51,003 nucleotides of DNA from Streptomyces solicavernae (lineage in GTDB: Bacteria; Actinomycetota; Actinomycetes; Streptomycetales; Streptomycetaceae): the NCBI RefSeq assembly GCF_029968095.1, contig NZ_JASCIR010000036.1, forward strand, positions 1 to 51,003, given 5' to 3'. A program made the position numbers and the translations under genes. The notes under the pieces are model-generated. The model had not been told where the DNA came from. It ran no database searches and saw only the letters and a program-made list of their open reading frames with translations. Shown piece after piece: positions 15,904 to 23,345 of this stretch (the stretch's first letter is position 1; each line of letters begins with the position of its first letter).

Positions 15904-16512
15904 ATGGTCAAGCAGGAGCGAGCCCTGCTGACGCGGGACCGCATGGTCCGGGCAGCGGCTGACGCGTTCGCCCGCCAGGGTTACACCGGCACGTCATTGC
16001 AGGACGTGTGCCGTGGAGCCGGTGTCTCCATGGGAGCCCTCACCTTCCACTTCGCCAGGAAGCGCGACCTGGCGGCTGCGGTCACCGAGGTGGGGACGGA
16101 GACCACGCGCCAGGCCATCGACCGGGTCCTGCACGCGACCGACGACCCGCTGCAGTCGGTCGTCGCCGTCACCTGCGAGCTGGCCGATCTGCTGGCCAGT
16201 GACGCCGGCGTGCAGGCCACCAGGCAGCTGGCGGAGCCGGCTGCGGACTGGGACGACATCTGGATGCCCACAGTGCGGCTACTGCTGTTCGAGGCCGAGC
16301 AGCAACAACTCCTCGACTCGGCGGTCAAGGTCGAGACGCTGGTACGCCTGGCCTCGCACCTCGTCCACGGTTCGGCGTCCTCGCTGCGCGGTACGGAGCA
16401 GGGCGAGCACCGGGCGACCGAACTGTCCCGCATCTGGGCGGCGGTGATACACGGCATCACCGCACCCACGGTCCGGGCCATGCGGCGCCGGCGCGAGCCG
16501 GAGCGGGCATGA
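15904..16512 (+). CDS. TetR-family ArpA/ScbR-like regulator (receptor or pseudo-receptor)
   Basis: A 202-residue TetR protein. The start VKQERALLTRDRMVRAAADA and the helix-turn-helix TSLQDVCRGAGVSMGALTFH (residues about 30-55) match the gamma-butyrolactone receptor clade. The ligand domain is divergent (ADWDDIWMPTVRLLLFEAEQ) and lacks several features I would expect of a true receptor. It may therefore be a pseudo-receptor of the ScbR2/JadR2 kind, which often sense the end product. The ATG follows a purine-rich GAAGGGTGGGG. It is divergent from the transposase-like/PPTase operon, with the A-tract dyad between them. Which ligand it binds is unknown. Confidence 0.85.
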   Translation: MVKQERALLTRDRMVRAAADAFARQGYTGTSLQDVCRGAGVSMGALTFHFARKRDLAAAVTEVGTETTRQAIDRVLHATDDPLQSVVAVTCELADLLASDAGVQATRQLAEPAADWDDIWMPTVRLLLFEAEQQQLLDSAVKVETLVRLASHLVHGSASSLRGTEQGEHRATELSRIWAAVIHGITAPTVRAMRRRREPERA

Positions 16513-16516
16513 GACA

Positions 16517-16564
16517 GGTGTCGCCCCGGCCGCTCCCACTCCACGCAGAACCGCAGGCGACACC
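16517..16564. terminator. Weak candidate terminator between convergent genes
   Basis: Perfect 9-bp arms GGTGTCGCC (16517-16525) and GGCGACACC (16556-16564) enclose a 30-base loop between the TetR stop and the stop of the opposing SDR gene. The long loop and lack of a T-run make this tentative. Confidence 0.35.
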
Positions 16565-16622
16565 CGCCCCGGCCCCGGCCCGAATGCGGCGCCGACATCG
16601 CGGCCCCGCACCACTGCCCGGC

Positions 16623-17423
16623 TCAGACTGCCGTGCAGCCGCCGTCCACCGGGACGGCACCGCCCGTCACGAACGACGAGCGGTCGCTGCACAGCCAGGC
16701 GGCAGCCTGGGCCACCTCGTTCGGGTCGGCCAGACGTCGCTGAATGGCGCGGTTGCCCCCGGTCCACTCCGATTCGGGGATGCCCCGGTAGGCCTCCTCC
16801 ATCAGCTCCGTGCGCGTGCTGCCCACGACCAGGGCGTTGACCCGGATCCCCCGGTCCCCGTACTCCGCAGCCGCCGACCTCGTCAGCCCGAGGACCGCGT
16901 GCTTGGCGGCCACGTAGGGCGCGAGCGCTCCCGTGGCGAACACCCCCGCCGTACTGGAGGTGTTCACGATCGCCCCGCCTTCACCGCGCTCCAGCATGAC
17001 CCGGATCTGACTGCGCAGGCAGTTCCACACACCACGTACGTTGACGTCCATGATCTGCTCATAGACCTCGTCGTCCGTTTCGTGCAGCTCGGTGCCCCTG
17101 GCACCCCAACCCGCGTTGTTGAACGCCGCATCCAGACCACCGAAGCCGTCCACGGCCGCCTCTACGGCCCGTGCGACGTCGTGCGGAGCGGTCACGTCCC
17201 CGGTGACCGCCACCGCACGCCCCCCGGCGGACTCGATCTCCTCGGCCACCGCGAGGAGTTGCTTCTCCCTCCGTGCCATCAGGACGACCGCCGCGCCCTC
17301 GGCCGCGAAGAGCCGCGCGGCGGCTGCCCCGATCCCGCTGGACGCCCCCGTGATCATGGCCGTCTTGCCTTCCAGAAGTCCGGAAGCGCTCGCCGCATGC
17401 GTACCGTGCACAGAAATCTCCAC
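16623..17423 (-). CDS. Short-chain dehydrogenase/reductase
   Basis: A classical SDR of about 266 residues. It has the NAD(P) motif TGASSGIG, the NNAG strand motif (DAAFNNAGWG), the catalytic Ser in NTSSTAG, and the YxxxK pair in PYVAAKHAVLG. The C-terminal SFVTGGAVPVDGGCTAV is also typical. The GTG at 17423 has GGGGGA seven bases upstream. A second GTG at 17411 has GGAG six bases upstream and is equally good. Reductases often accompany afsA and reduce the 6-keto group during butyrolactone assembly, so that role is a reasonable guess. Polyketide tailoring is the alternative. Confidence 0.88.
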   Translation of the reverse strand: MEISVHGTHAASASGLLEGKTAMITGASSGIGAAAARLFAAEGAAVVLMARREKQLLAVAEEIESAGGRAVAVTGDVTAPHDVARAVEAAVDGFGGLDAAFNNAGWGARGTELHETDDEVYEQIMDVNVRGVWNCLRSQIRVMLERGEGGAIVNTSSTAGVFATGALAPYVAAKHAVLGLTRSAAAEYGDRGIRVNALVVGSTRTELMEEAYRGIPESEWTGGNRAIQRRLADPNEVAQAAAWLCSDRSSFVTGGAVPVDGGCTAV

Positions 17424-17531
17424 TCTTGAGTCCCCCTGGCCATTCCTTGATCGTTTACGGTGCCGGGCACCGTACCGCCCCCCGCGCAAGCGGCGGTTAC
17501 GGCACGGTTGCGGTTCACTGATGGCGGCCGG

Positions 17532-18395
17532 TCAGCGTGCGCGGAAACGGTCCGCGTGATCCGCCGCCCACCGGGCGAAGTTCGCAGGCGCCCTGCCGGT
17601 GACGGCGGCAACGGTCCCTTCGACCGCTGCCGAGGCGCCGGCAGCCCGCCGCTGCGCGCCCTGCAGAAGAGCCCGGGCAACCTCATCCGGGAAGCGCCGG
17701 CACCATCGCGCAAACGCCTGTTCTTCCGTCAACTCCTCGAAGCGGATGGGGTGTTGCAGCACTCCGGCGAGTTCCTCGACCTGCTCCCGTACGCTGATGG
17801 GCTCCGGGCCTGTCAGGGCATAGGTCCGCCCGGCGTGCTCCGCGCCGTGCAGGGCCTCGACGGCCACGGCCGCGACGTCGCGGGGGTCCACGCACGCGGT
17901 GCGGTCCGCACCGCCCAAGGCTCTGACCACGCCCTCGTCCCGGATCGAAGCGGCCCAGCCGAGCGCGTTCGACATCGGCGTACGCATGCGCAGCACCGTC
18001 CAGGACAGTCCTGAGTCACGCAGCAGTTCCTCGCTCCGCCGGTTCCAGCGAGCGACCAGATCGTCTGCCGTCGGGTCGGCGACGGCGGTCCAGGAGATCT
18101 TCACTGCATGCCGCACCCCGGCAGCCTTCGCCGCGGCCAGAATGTGCTCATCGTGCTCGGGGCGCAGCGGGTTCCCCGTCACCACGAACAGAGCCTCGGC
18201 CCCTGCCAAAGCCCGCTCCAGGGCGGGGACATCGCCGTAGTCGGCGGCATGGACCTCGCCGGGCAGCCCCATCCGGGCGGCCTTGTCCACATCACGCACC
18301 ACCAGCCGCACACCGCTCTCCCCGGCGAGCGCGCGGGCCACTTCACACCCCACCGCCCCCGTCGCCCCGGTCACGGCAATCCGCATCGGAGCCAT
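17532..18395 (-). CDS. NmrA-like NAD(P)-binding reductase
   Basis: An atypical SDR of 287 residues in the NmrA/NAD(P)H-binding family. MRIAVTGATGAVGCEVARAL is the Rossmann start, and VDPRDVAAVAVEAL and YALTGPEPISVREQV are family landmarks. Its ATG overlaps the stop of the TetR gene (TGATG) with GGAGGG upstream, so the two are translationally coupled. NmrA-type reductases are associated with afsA loci, where reduction of a butenolide intermediate is an established step. That is my inferred role here. A redox-sensing regulatory protein is the alternative for this family. Confidence 0.82.
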   Translation of the reverse strand: MAPMRIAVTGATGAVGCEVARALAGESGVRLVVRDVDKAARMGLPGEVHAADYGDVPALERALAGAEALFVVTGNPLRPEHDEHILAAAKAAGVRHAVKISWTAVADPTADDLVARWNRRSEELLRDSGLSWTVLRMRTPMSNALGWAASIRDEGVVRALGGADRTACVDPRDVAAVAVEALHGAEHAGRTYALTGPEPISVREQVEELAGVLQHPIRFEELTEEQAFARWCRRFPDEVARALLQGAQRRAAGASAAVEGTVAAVTGRAPANFARWAADHADRFRAR

Positions 18396-19048
18396 CACAG
18401 AGCCCTCCCGCGCGCCTCGCCCAGCTCGATGCGCCGGACGGCGCTGGGCACCGCGACCGCCGGAAGCAGGAACCTCCAGGTCTCCACGATCCGGTCGGGC
18501 AGATCGACCCTCCCGGACTCCATCTGCGAATGCATCTGCGCGCCGGTGCACGCATTGACCAACAGCCGGGCCAGCACGGAGACATCGACCGAGGCCCTCA
18601 GCTCACGCCTGCCCGCCGCCTCGGCGAGCTCCTCCGCCAGGACGTCCGACCACTGCCCGTGGGAGTTCTCCTCGGGAGGGATGAACTGCTCCTGATCCAT
18701 CACCAGACGCGCACCGGCCAGCAGCAACGGGTCGTCACGCATCTGGTACGCCCAAGCCAGGGTGATGTCCACGGCCCGCTGGAGCCCCACGGACTCCAGC
18801 GGCACGCTCACCCGGCCCGGCTGCATCCGGACGATCTCCCGGGCGAGCGCGTCCTTGTTCCTGAAGTGGAAGTACATCGCCCCGAGCGTCAGTCCGGCCC
18901 GTTCAGCGATCTTCGCCACACTCGCCCCGGCGAAACCCGCCTCGGAGAACACCTCCGCCGCCGCTCGCACCAGAACAGCCCTGGTCCGCAGGGCTCGTTC
19001 CTGCTTCACAGTCCTCTTGTCACCGCCCGCGTCGGGCACCTCAGTCAT
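18395..19048 (-). CDS. Gamma-butyrolactone receptor-like TetR repressor
   Basis: A 217-residue ArpA/ScbR-type repressor. TVKQERALRTRAVLVRAAAE and the helix-turn-helix ASVAKIAERAGLTLGAMYFH are closer to true receptors than the protein at 15904. A Trp (GQWSDV) lies in the ligand-pocket half. Receptors of this class repress their own gene and afsA until butyrolactone binds. It is divergent from afsA, 119 bp away, with an A-tract dyad between them (19064-19092). ATG 19048 and the adjacent GTG 19051 are both usable, with GGAGG upstream. It is co-transcribed with the NmrA-like gene. Confidence 0.9.
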   Translation of the reverse strand: MTEVPDAGGDKRTVKQERALRTRAVLVRAAAEVFSEAGFAGASVAKIAERAGLTLGAMYFHFRNKDALAREIVRMQPGRVSVPLESVGLQRAVDITLAWAYQMRDDPLLLAGARLVMDQEQFIPPEENSHGQWSDVLAEELAEAAGRRELRASVDVSVLARLLVNACTGAQMHSQMESGRVDLPDRIVETWRFLLPAVAVPSAVRRIELGEARGRAL

Positions 19049-19063
19049 CACGGTCCTCCCTCG

Positions 19064-19092
19064 ACAAAAAAAAGAATACTCTCTATTTTACA
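19064..19092. promoter_or_regulatory. A-tract dyad upstream of afsA, candidate ARE
   Basis: ACAAAAAAAAGAATACTCTC followed by TATTTTACA forms an imperfect dyad between the divergent receptor gene and afsA. It shares AAAAAAAGAATA with the site at 15661. Position and AT-richness fit an autoregulatory receptor operator. Confidence 0.65.
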
Positions 19093-19167
19093 GCCATGGG
19101 TGCTCCGGCCACAGGCCCGAGCGCCACGCTTGCCTGCATTCGATGTTCCATGGGGAGAGAACTCGCA

Positions 19168-20094
19168 ATGGCTTTCACCGTCACCGACGCTCCGACCGTT
19201 CCCACCAGCGCGCCTTCCGCAGTGACCACGCGGTTCGTTCGCAAGACCGACCCGGCCGAAGCGCTTGTCACGAGCTGGCGCGCCATCTCGGACACCGAGC
19301 ACGTCGTGACCGCCGCATGGCCGCGCACACACAGCTTCTACGCCCCGGACACCGACTTCTACAGCCCCCTCCTCTACACGGAAAGCATCCGGCAGGGGCT
19401 GGCCGTCCTCTCCCACACGGCGTTCGGCATACCCCTCGACCACCGCCTCGGCTGGGAGTCGTTCAGCTCCACCGCCGTTCCCGCAGCACTGCGCAGGACG
19501 TCGGAGCCCGTCGCCGTGGATCTGCAGATCACCCACACCTCCGTCACCCGGCGCCGGCTCGGCTCCACCCATCTGACCGCGCATATCGAAGCCACGCGCG
19601 ACGGCGAGCACCTCGGCACCGCGGACATCCGCTACGTCACCCACCCCGGGGCCATCTACAACCGGCTGCGCGGCCGGTACGCGGACGCCAAGCAGGCATT
19701 CGCGACCGCCCTGCCGCACGGCCCCGCCGTCTCTCCCTCCCTGGTCGGCCGGGACGACGAGCGCGATGTCGTCCTCTCCCCCACCGAGGACCCGTACCGC
19801 TGGCAGCTGCGGGCCGACATCAGTCACACGGTGCTCTTCGACCACCCGCACGACCACATTCCCGGGATGGTCATCCTGGAGGCGTTCAGCCAGGCCACGC
19901 AGCTGCTCTCGGCCCCGTACCGGACGCTGCCCGTGGCTTTCGACACCACCTTCCGCCGCTACGTGGAACTCGACCAGCCCTGCTGGATCACCGCCGAACC
20001 GCTGACCGAATCCGACGTGCGGCTCACCGCGGTCCAGGGCCAGCACCTGGTCGCGTCGACCATCGTCACCACCGAGCCGGTCTCCGGCCGCTGA
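19168..20094 (+). CDS. afsA: AfsA-family gamma-butyrolactone synthase
   Basis: AfsA-type enzymes condense a beta-ketoacyl-ACP chain with dihydroxyacetone phosphate, the key step to A-factor-like autoregulators. The 308-residue length is typical. Two hotdog-like halves are visible. The first contains HSFYAPDTDFYSPLLYTESIRQ and the second DHPHDHIPGMVILEAFSQAT, the conserved AfsA-repeat motif. ATG 19168 (MAFTVTD) follows GGGGAGAG; in-frame ATGs at 19096 and 19150 are less likely. With the divergent receptor, NmrA and SDR genes it makes a complete synthesis-and-sensing module. That module probably times expression of the SARP and PKS cluster. Confidence 0.95.
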   Translation: MAFTVTDAPTVPTSAPSAVTTRFVRKTDPAEALVTSWRAISDTEHVVTAAWPRTHSFYAPDTDFYSPLLYTESIRQGLAVLSHTAFGIPLDHRLGWESFSSTAVPAALRRTSEPVAVDLQITHTSVTRRRLGSTHLTAHIEATRDGEHLGTADIRYVTHPGAIYNRLRGRYADAKQAFATALPHGPAVSPSLVGRDDERDVVLSPTEDPYRWQLRADISHTVLFDHPHDHIPGMVILEAFSQATQLLSAPYRTLPVAFDTTFRRYVELDQPCWITAEPLTESDVRLTAVQGQHLVASTIVTTEPVSGR

Positions 20095-20123
20095 CGGACC
20101 GCGAACCCCGTCCCTGAAGCCGC

Positions 20124-20155
20124 AGAGCGCACCGCTCCTTGAGTCGGTGCGCTCT
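20124..20155 (+). terminator. Terminator after afsA
   Basis: Perfect 11-bp arms AGAGCGCACCG (20124-20134) and CGGTGCGCTCT (20145-20155) with a 10-base loop lie 30 bp after the afsA stop. There is no T-run. Confidence 0.7.
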
Positions 20156-20386
20156 CCGCGCGCAGCCAGAGCGGCAGGTCGTCGCCCTCAGCGGGGACGG
20201 CGGTTGCAGCGCCGCCGTCCTCACGGCCCATTTCGCCGCGTTCAGGGTGGGGAAGTACGCCGTCGTTCACCCGCGAGACGACGCCTTCGGTAACGCCCGC
20301 CACGCGAAACTCACACCTGAGGTACCCCCGGGATGCGGCAGGTGGTGACAGAGGGTCAGATGGTTCTCATGAGAGGAGCATCGACC
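20156..20386. other. Gene-poor segment with a possible coding remnant
   Basis: No intact gene is supported here. One plus-strand frame reads PERQVVALSGDGG at about 20166-20205, which resembles the GDG strand of thiamine-diphosphate enzymes, but the family resemblance stops at once. It may be a decayed fragment. The right part, from about 20340, looks like the leader of the adjacent transposase remnant. Confidence 0.3.
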
Positions 20387-20452
20387 ATGGCTGCACCCAG
20401 GAAGTACTCGTTGGAGTTGCGTGAGCGGGCGGTGTCGGCGGCCGGTCCTTAG
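20387..20452 (+). pseudogene. IS3-type transposase orfA remnant
   Basis: A 21-residue stub reads MAAPRKYSLELRERAVSAAG and then stops. The first sixteen residues are the start of IS3-family OrfA proteins, which continue into a helix-turn-helix. GAGAGGAG before the ATG suggests the element's own leader is also kept. The break comes 45 bp before the methyltransferase gene. Confidence 0.7.
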
Positions 20453-20496
20453 CATCCGGGCAAGCGCTGCCTACGGATGAAGGCTCGGAGGGTGTC

Positions 20497-21312
20497 ATGC
20501 ACAGTTCGTCGGCTGAACCTCTGCGGAGGGACCGTTCGCGGCTTGGTCACCAGGTGCGGTACGCGCTGCGTCATCCCCGGCGTGTGCTGCCCCACCTGCG
20601 CCGGCTTGCGCGCAACGGCTGGCTGCGGCTGCGACATCGCGGGGGGCACATCGCGTACTACCGGGCGGTGATGGCGTCGGACACGGCGAGGAGTGCCGAG
20701 GCGGCGGTGGGTGGCCGGCCGTCGCACGCACGCTGGCTGGCCCTCGGGCAGATGCAGTACGACTATCTGGTGCGGCACGGGCTGAAGCCGCAGGACCGGA
20801 TGCTGGAGATCGGGTGCGGGAATCTGCGGGCCGGGTGGCGGTTCATCGACTATCTGGAGCCCGGCAACTACTTCGGGATCGACATCTCGCCGGACATCCT
20901 CATCGAGGGGAAGAAGACCCTCGTCCGGTACGGCCTGCAGCAGAAGGTGCCGCATCTGACGCCCGTCGCCGATCTGACGCTCGACTTCCTTCCCGACGCC
21001 TACTTCACGGTGGTGCACGCCCACAGCGTCTTCTCCCACTCGCCGCTGGAGGTCATCGATCAGTGCCTTGCCCACGTAGGGCGGGTATTGGCTTCCGACG
21101 GCTTCTTCGACTTCACCTTCGACCGCACCGAGGGCACCGAACACCAGGTGCTCGGCGAGGACTTCTACTACCGCACCGGGACGTTGATCCGCCTTGCCGA
21201 AAAGCACGGTCTGGCCGCCCGGTTCATGGACGACTGGGAGGCGCTGCCGCACGGCCAGTCCAAGCTCCGGGTCACGCATCCTGGGAGCGGTCGATCTGAC
21301 GCTTCACGGTGA
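20497..21312 (+). CDS. Class I SAM-dependent methyltransferase
   Basis: A 271-residue Rossmann-fold methyltransferase. The SAM motif I is MLEIGCGNLRAGWRFIDYL near residue 105, with the acidic ribose-binding residue in YFGIDISPDIL. FFDFTFDRTEGTEHQVLGED follows near 205. The first 60 residues are Arg-rich and basic. GGAGG sits five bases before the ATG. The gene stands alone between transposase fragments, on the boundary of the two clusters. It may be cargo brought in with an element or a displaced tailoring gene. No substrate can be inferred; the fold is also used by glycan and phospholipid methyltransferases. Confidence 0.85.
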   Translation: MHSSSAEPLRRDRSRLGHQVRYALRHPRRVLPHLRRLARNGWLRLRHRGGHIAYYRAVMASDTARSAEAAVGGRPSHARWLALGQMQYDYLVRHGLKPQDRMLEIGCGNLRAGWRFIDYLEPGNYFGIDISPDILIEGKKTLVRYGLQQKVPHLTPVADLTLDFLPDAYFTVVHAHSVFSHSPLEVIDQCLAHVGRVLASDGFFDFTFDRTEGTEHQVLGEDFYYRTGTLIRLAEKHGLAARFMDDWEALPHGQSKLRVTHPGSGRSDASR

Positions 21313-21342
21313 GAGCGCCCTCAGACCTGCCCGAGAACCGCC

Positions 21343-21483
21343 TTGCGGGTGCTGGGCGTGGATGACTTCGCACTGTACGCAGACGTCTACGGCACGCTGC
21401 TCGTGGATGCCGCCACACGGCTGCGGATCGAGTTGTGCGCCGGACGCGATGCCGAGCGCGCCGTCGTGAGTCGAGGCGTTTGA
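21343..21483 (+). pseudogene. ISL3-type transposase fragment
   Basis: The frame reads LRVLGVDDFALYADVYGTLL, then VDAATRLRIELCAGRDAERA, and stops at 21481. VLGVDDFA and YGTLLVD belong to the catalytic DDE core of ISL3-family transposases, with the first Asp kept. Everything before and after is gone, so it is a dead internal fragment. From 21484 to the next start (21781) I see no gene, only the GGGAGAG ribosome site of the LysR gene. Confidence 0.72.
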
Positions 21484-21780
21484 GGAGAGGTAGCGGGCTG
21501 TGTCCCGGCGGCGGACCGTCCGGTACGCCTGCTCGATGCGTTTTGCAGGTTCCTCTTGGCCGGTGTGCGCCGCCTGGTGGCGCCCGCCACATCGTCGGCT
21601 CCGCCCGGGCCCTGCCACGACCGCCCCCGTCCCAACCCCCCACCGCCCCCGGCACATTCCGGTCGCGGGCACTGTGTGCCACCCCTGGGCTGTTCCGTCG
21701 GGGGGCGTCTGCTCGGCAGGCTCGGTGTGCTGACCCCTCTGTGACCGTCGACGTCTCGCATCCCACCGGGAGAGAAACCA

Positions 21781-22680
21781 ATGGATATCCGGCAGCTTCG
21801 AACCTTTCACCGAGTGGCCTCGCTGGGGAGTTTCACCCGGGCGGCCGCCGAGCTGAACTACGCGCAGTCGAGTGTGACCGCGCAGATCAAGAGCCTGGAG
21901 GCGTCCCTGGGCAGCGAGCTGTTCGAGCGGGTCGCCGGGAAGGTCAAGCTCACCCCGGCCGGTACGCGTCTGCTCCCGTACGCCGGGCAGCTGCTTTCGC
22001 TGGCGCACGAGGCGCGCGGGGTGGCGTCGCCCGACGCGCAGCCCGAGGGCCTGCTGACGATCGGCACGATGGAGAGCATCACGTCCTACCGGATGCCGAC
22101 TGTCCTGGAGTACTTCCACCACCGCTACCCGCGTCTGCAGATCTCGCTGCGTCCGAGCCTGTGCGCGGAGACGCTGCACGCGCTGCGACAGGGTGTGTTC
22201 GACGCGGGTTTCCTGATGGAGGCCGAGACGCAGCACTCCGGCGTGCACAGCGAAGTCCTGGGCGTGGAACCGCTGTTGATCGTCGCGGCGCCGGGTCACC
22301 GGCTGGCGGACGCGGCGAAGGTGGACACCGACGAGCTGCGGTCCGAGTCGGTGCTCGCGCCGGAGGCCGGCTGCGCGTACCGGGAGCTGTTCGAGGCCGA
22401 GTTGAACGATGGTACGGGCGAGCCGGTGCCGTTCCTGGAGTTCGGCAACGTCGAGGCGATCAAGCGGGGCGTCGGGGCGGGCCTCGGCATCAGTCTGCTG
22501 CCTCGGATGACGGTCGCCGACGAGCTGGCGGCGGGCTCGCTCGTGCCGTTGGCCTGGGAGCCGCCGTTCGAGCTGTATACGCAGCTGGCGTGGCGCAAGG
22601 GCTCCGCGCTGTCCCGGGAGCGCCAGGTGTTCGTGGAGCAGGTCATCGATTTCCTCAGCCACGAGTACCAGGAACTCTGA
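21781..22680 (+). CDS. LysR-type transcriptional regulator
   Basis: A 299-residue LysR protein. The N-terminal helix-turn-helix is MDIRQLRTFHRVASLGSFTR, then AAAELNYAQSSVTAQIKSLE. It is followed by the effector domain (LLTIGTMESITSYRMP, EYFHHRYPRLQISLRP, VGAGLGISLLPRM). GGGAGAG precedes the ATG. It lies just upstream of, and in the same direction as, the glutamate mutase operon. A LysR-type dyad in the gap suggests it controls that operon. An amino-acid-like intermediate would be the natural coinducer. It is the likely pathway-specific activator of the second cluster. Confidence 0.93.
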   Translation: MDIRQLRTFHRVASLGSFTRAAAELNYAQSSVTAQIKSLEASLGSELFERVAGKVKLTPAGTRLLPYAGQLLSLAHEARGVASPDAQPEGLLTIGTMESITSYRMPTVLEYFHHRYPRLQISLRPSLCAETLHALRQGVFDAGFLMEAETQHSGVHSEVLGVEPLLIVAAPGHRLADAAKVDTDELRSESVLAPEAGCAYRELFEAELNDGTGEPVPFLEFGNVEAIKRGVGAGLGISLLPRMTVADELAAGSLVPLAWEPPFELYTQLAWRKGSALSRERQVFVEQVIDFLSHEYQEL

Positions 22681-22751
22681 TATCGGCGGAGCCGGCCTCG
22701 CAGAGCCCCGGAAGTTGCGTTCGCAGGAGCGGTCCGCATGCTGCGTATGAG

Positions 22752-22768
22752 TGGATTCAATGCATCCA
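22752..22768. promoter_or_regulatory. LysR-type dyad upstream of the mutase operon
   Basis: TGGAT-N7-ATCCA is a 17-bp dyad that contains a T-N11-A core, the classical LysR recognition pattern. It lies 110 bp before the glutamate mutase S gene and 72 bp after the LysR gene. Confidence 0.4.
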
Positions 22769-22877
22769 TAGGCAGCGTCGATATCGCCCATCTGGGACGT
22801 CGAATGGATCTCCTGGACTTCACCTCCGACACTGCGGAGACTTTTGGAGTCCCAGTTAAAGGAACAAGGAGAACCTC

Positions 22878-23345
22878 ATGTCCCAGGTCATGCTCCCGGC
22901 GAAAAGGTTTGTCGTGTCGAGCGTGTCTTCCGATGCCCATATGTGGAATCTCGTCTTTCTTCAGCTGCTCCTTGAGGAGCAGGGTGCGCAGGTCACCAAC
23001 CTGGGGGCCTGTGTTCCCGACGACCTCATCGTCGAGGAGTGCCGTCGTTCGCGGCCCGATGCCCTCGTCATCAGCACGGTCAACGGGCATGGCCATCTCG
23101 ACGGTCTGCGGCTGATCCGCCGAATACGCAGCGATCCGGATCTGGCCGGTCTCCGGGTGGTGATCGGCGGAAAGCTGGGAGTGCGCGGCGCGGAGAACGT
23201 CGTATTCGCGGAGGAATTGGCGCTCAGTGGTTATGACGCGGTGTTCGAGGCGGACGGCGGAATGGAGAGTTTCCAGGAATTCCTGGGTACGCTCGACGCG
23301 CCCGCCGGGCAGTCCGCGCTCGCCGCAGCGGGGGTGGCCGCGTGA
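22878..23345 (+). CDS. Glutamate (methylaspartate) mutase, B12-binding S subunit
   Basis: The 155-residue cobalamin-binding subunit of coenzyme-B12-dependent glutamate mutase, which isomerises L-glutamate to (2S,3S)-3-methylaspartate. The cobalt-ligand motif reads SSDAHMWN (Asp19, His21), with Asn24 where clostridial enzymes have Gly in DxHxxG. NLGACVPDDLIVEEC, VISTVNGHGHLDG and VVIGGKLGV complete the flavodoxin-like fold. AAGGAG lies six bases before the ATG. The stop overlaps the E-subunit start by GTGA, as needed for stoichiometric production. I see no MutL/GlmL-type reactivase in the window and no cobalamin riboswitch in the 197 bp upstream. Confidence 0.93.
   Translation: MSQVMLPAKRFVVSSVSSDAHMWNLVFLQLLLEEQGAQVTNLGACVPDDLIVEECRRSRPDALVISTVNGHGHLDGLRLIRRIRSDPDLAGLRVVIGGKLGVRGAENVVFAEELALSGYDAVFEADGGMESFQEFLGTLDAPAGQSALAAAGVAA

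Noticed and set aside
20166..20348. Intact thiamine-diphosphate enzyme gene
   Set aside because: Only a GDGG-like strand is present within about 60 codons; no substrate or cofactor domain surrounds it, so at most it is a fragment and may be chance.
22681..22877. Cobalamin riboswitch ahead of the B12-dependent mutase
   Set aside because: The gap of 197 bp shows no recognisable B12-box or long structured leader; only a short dyad is visible.
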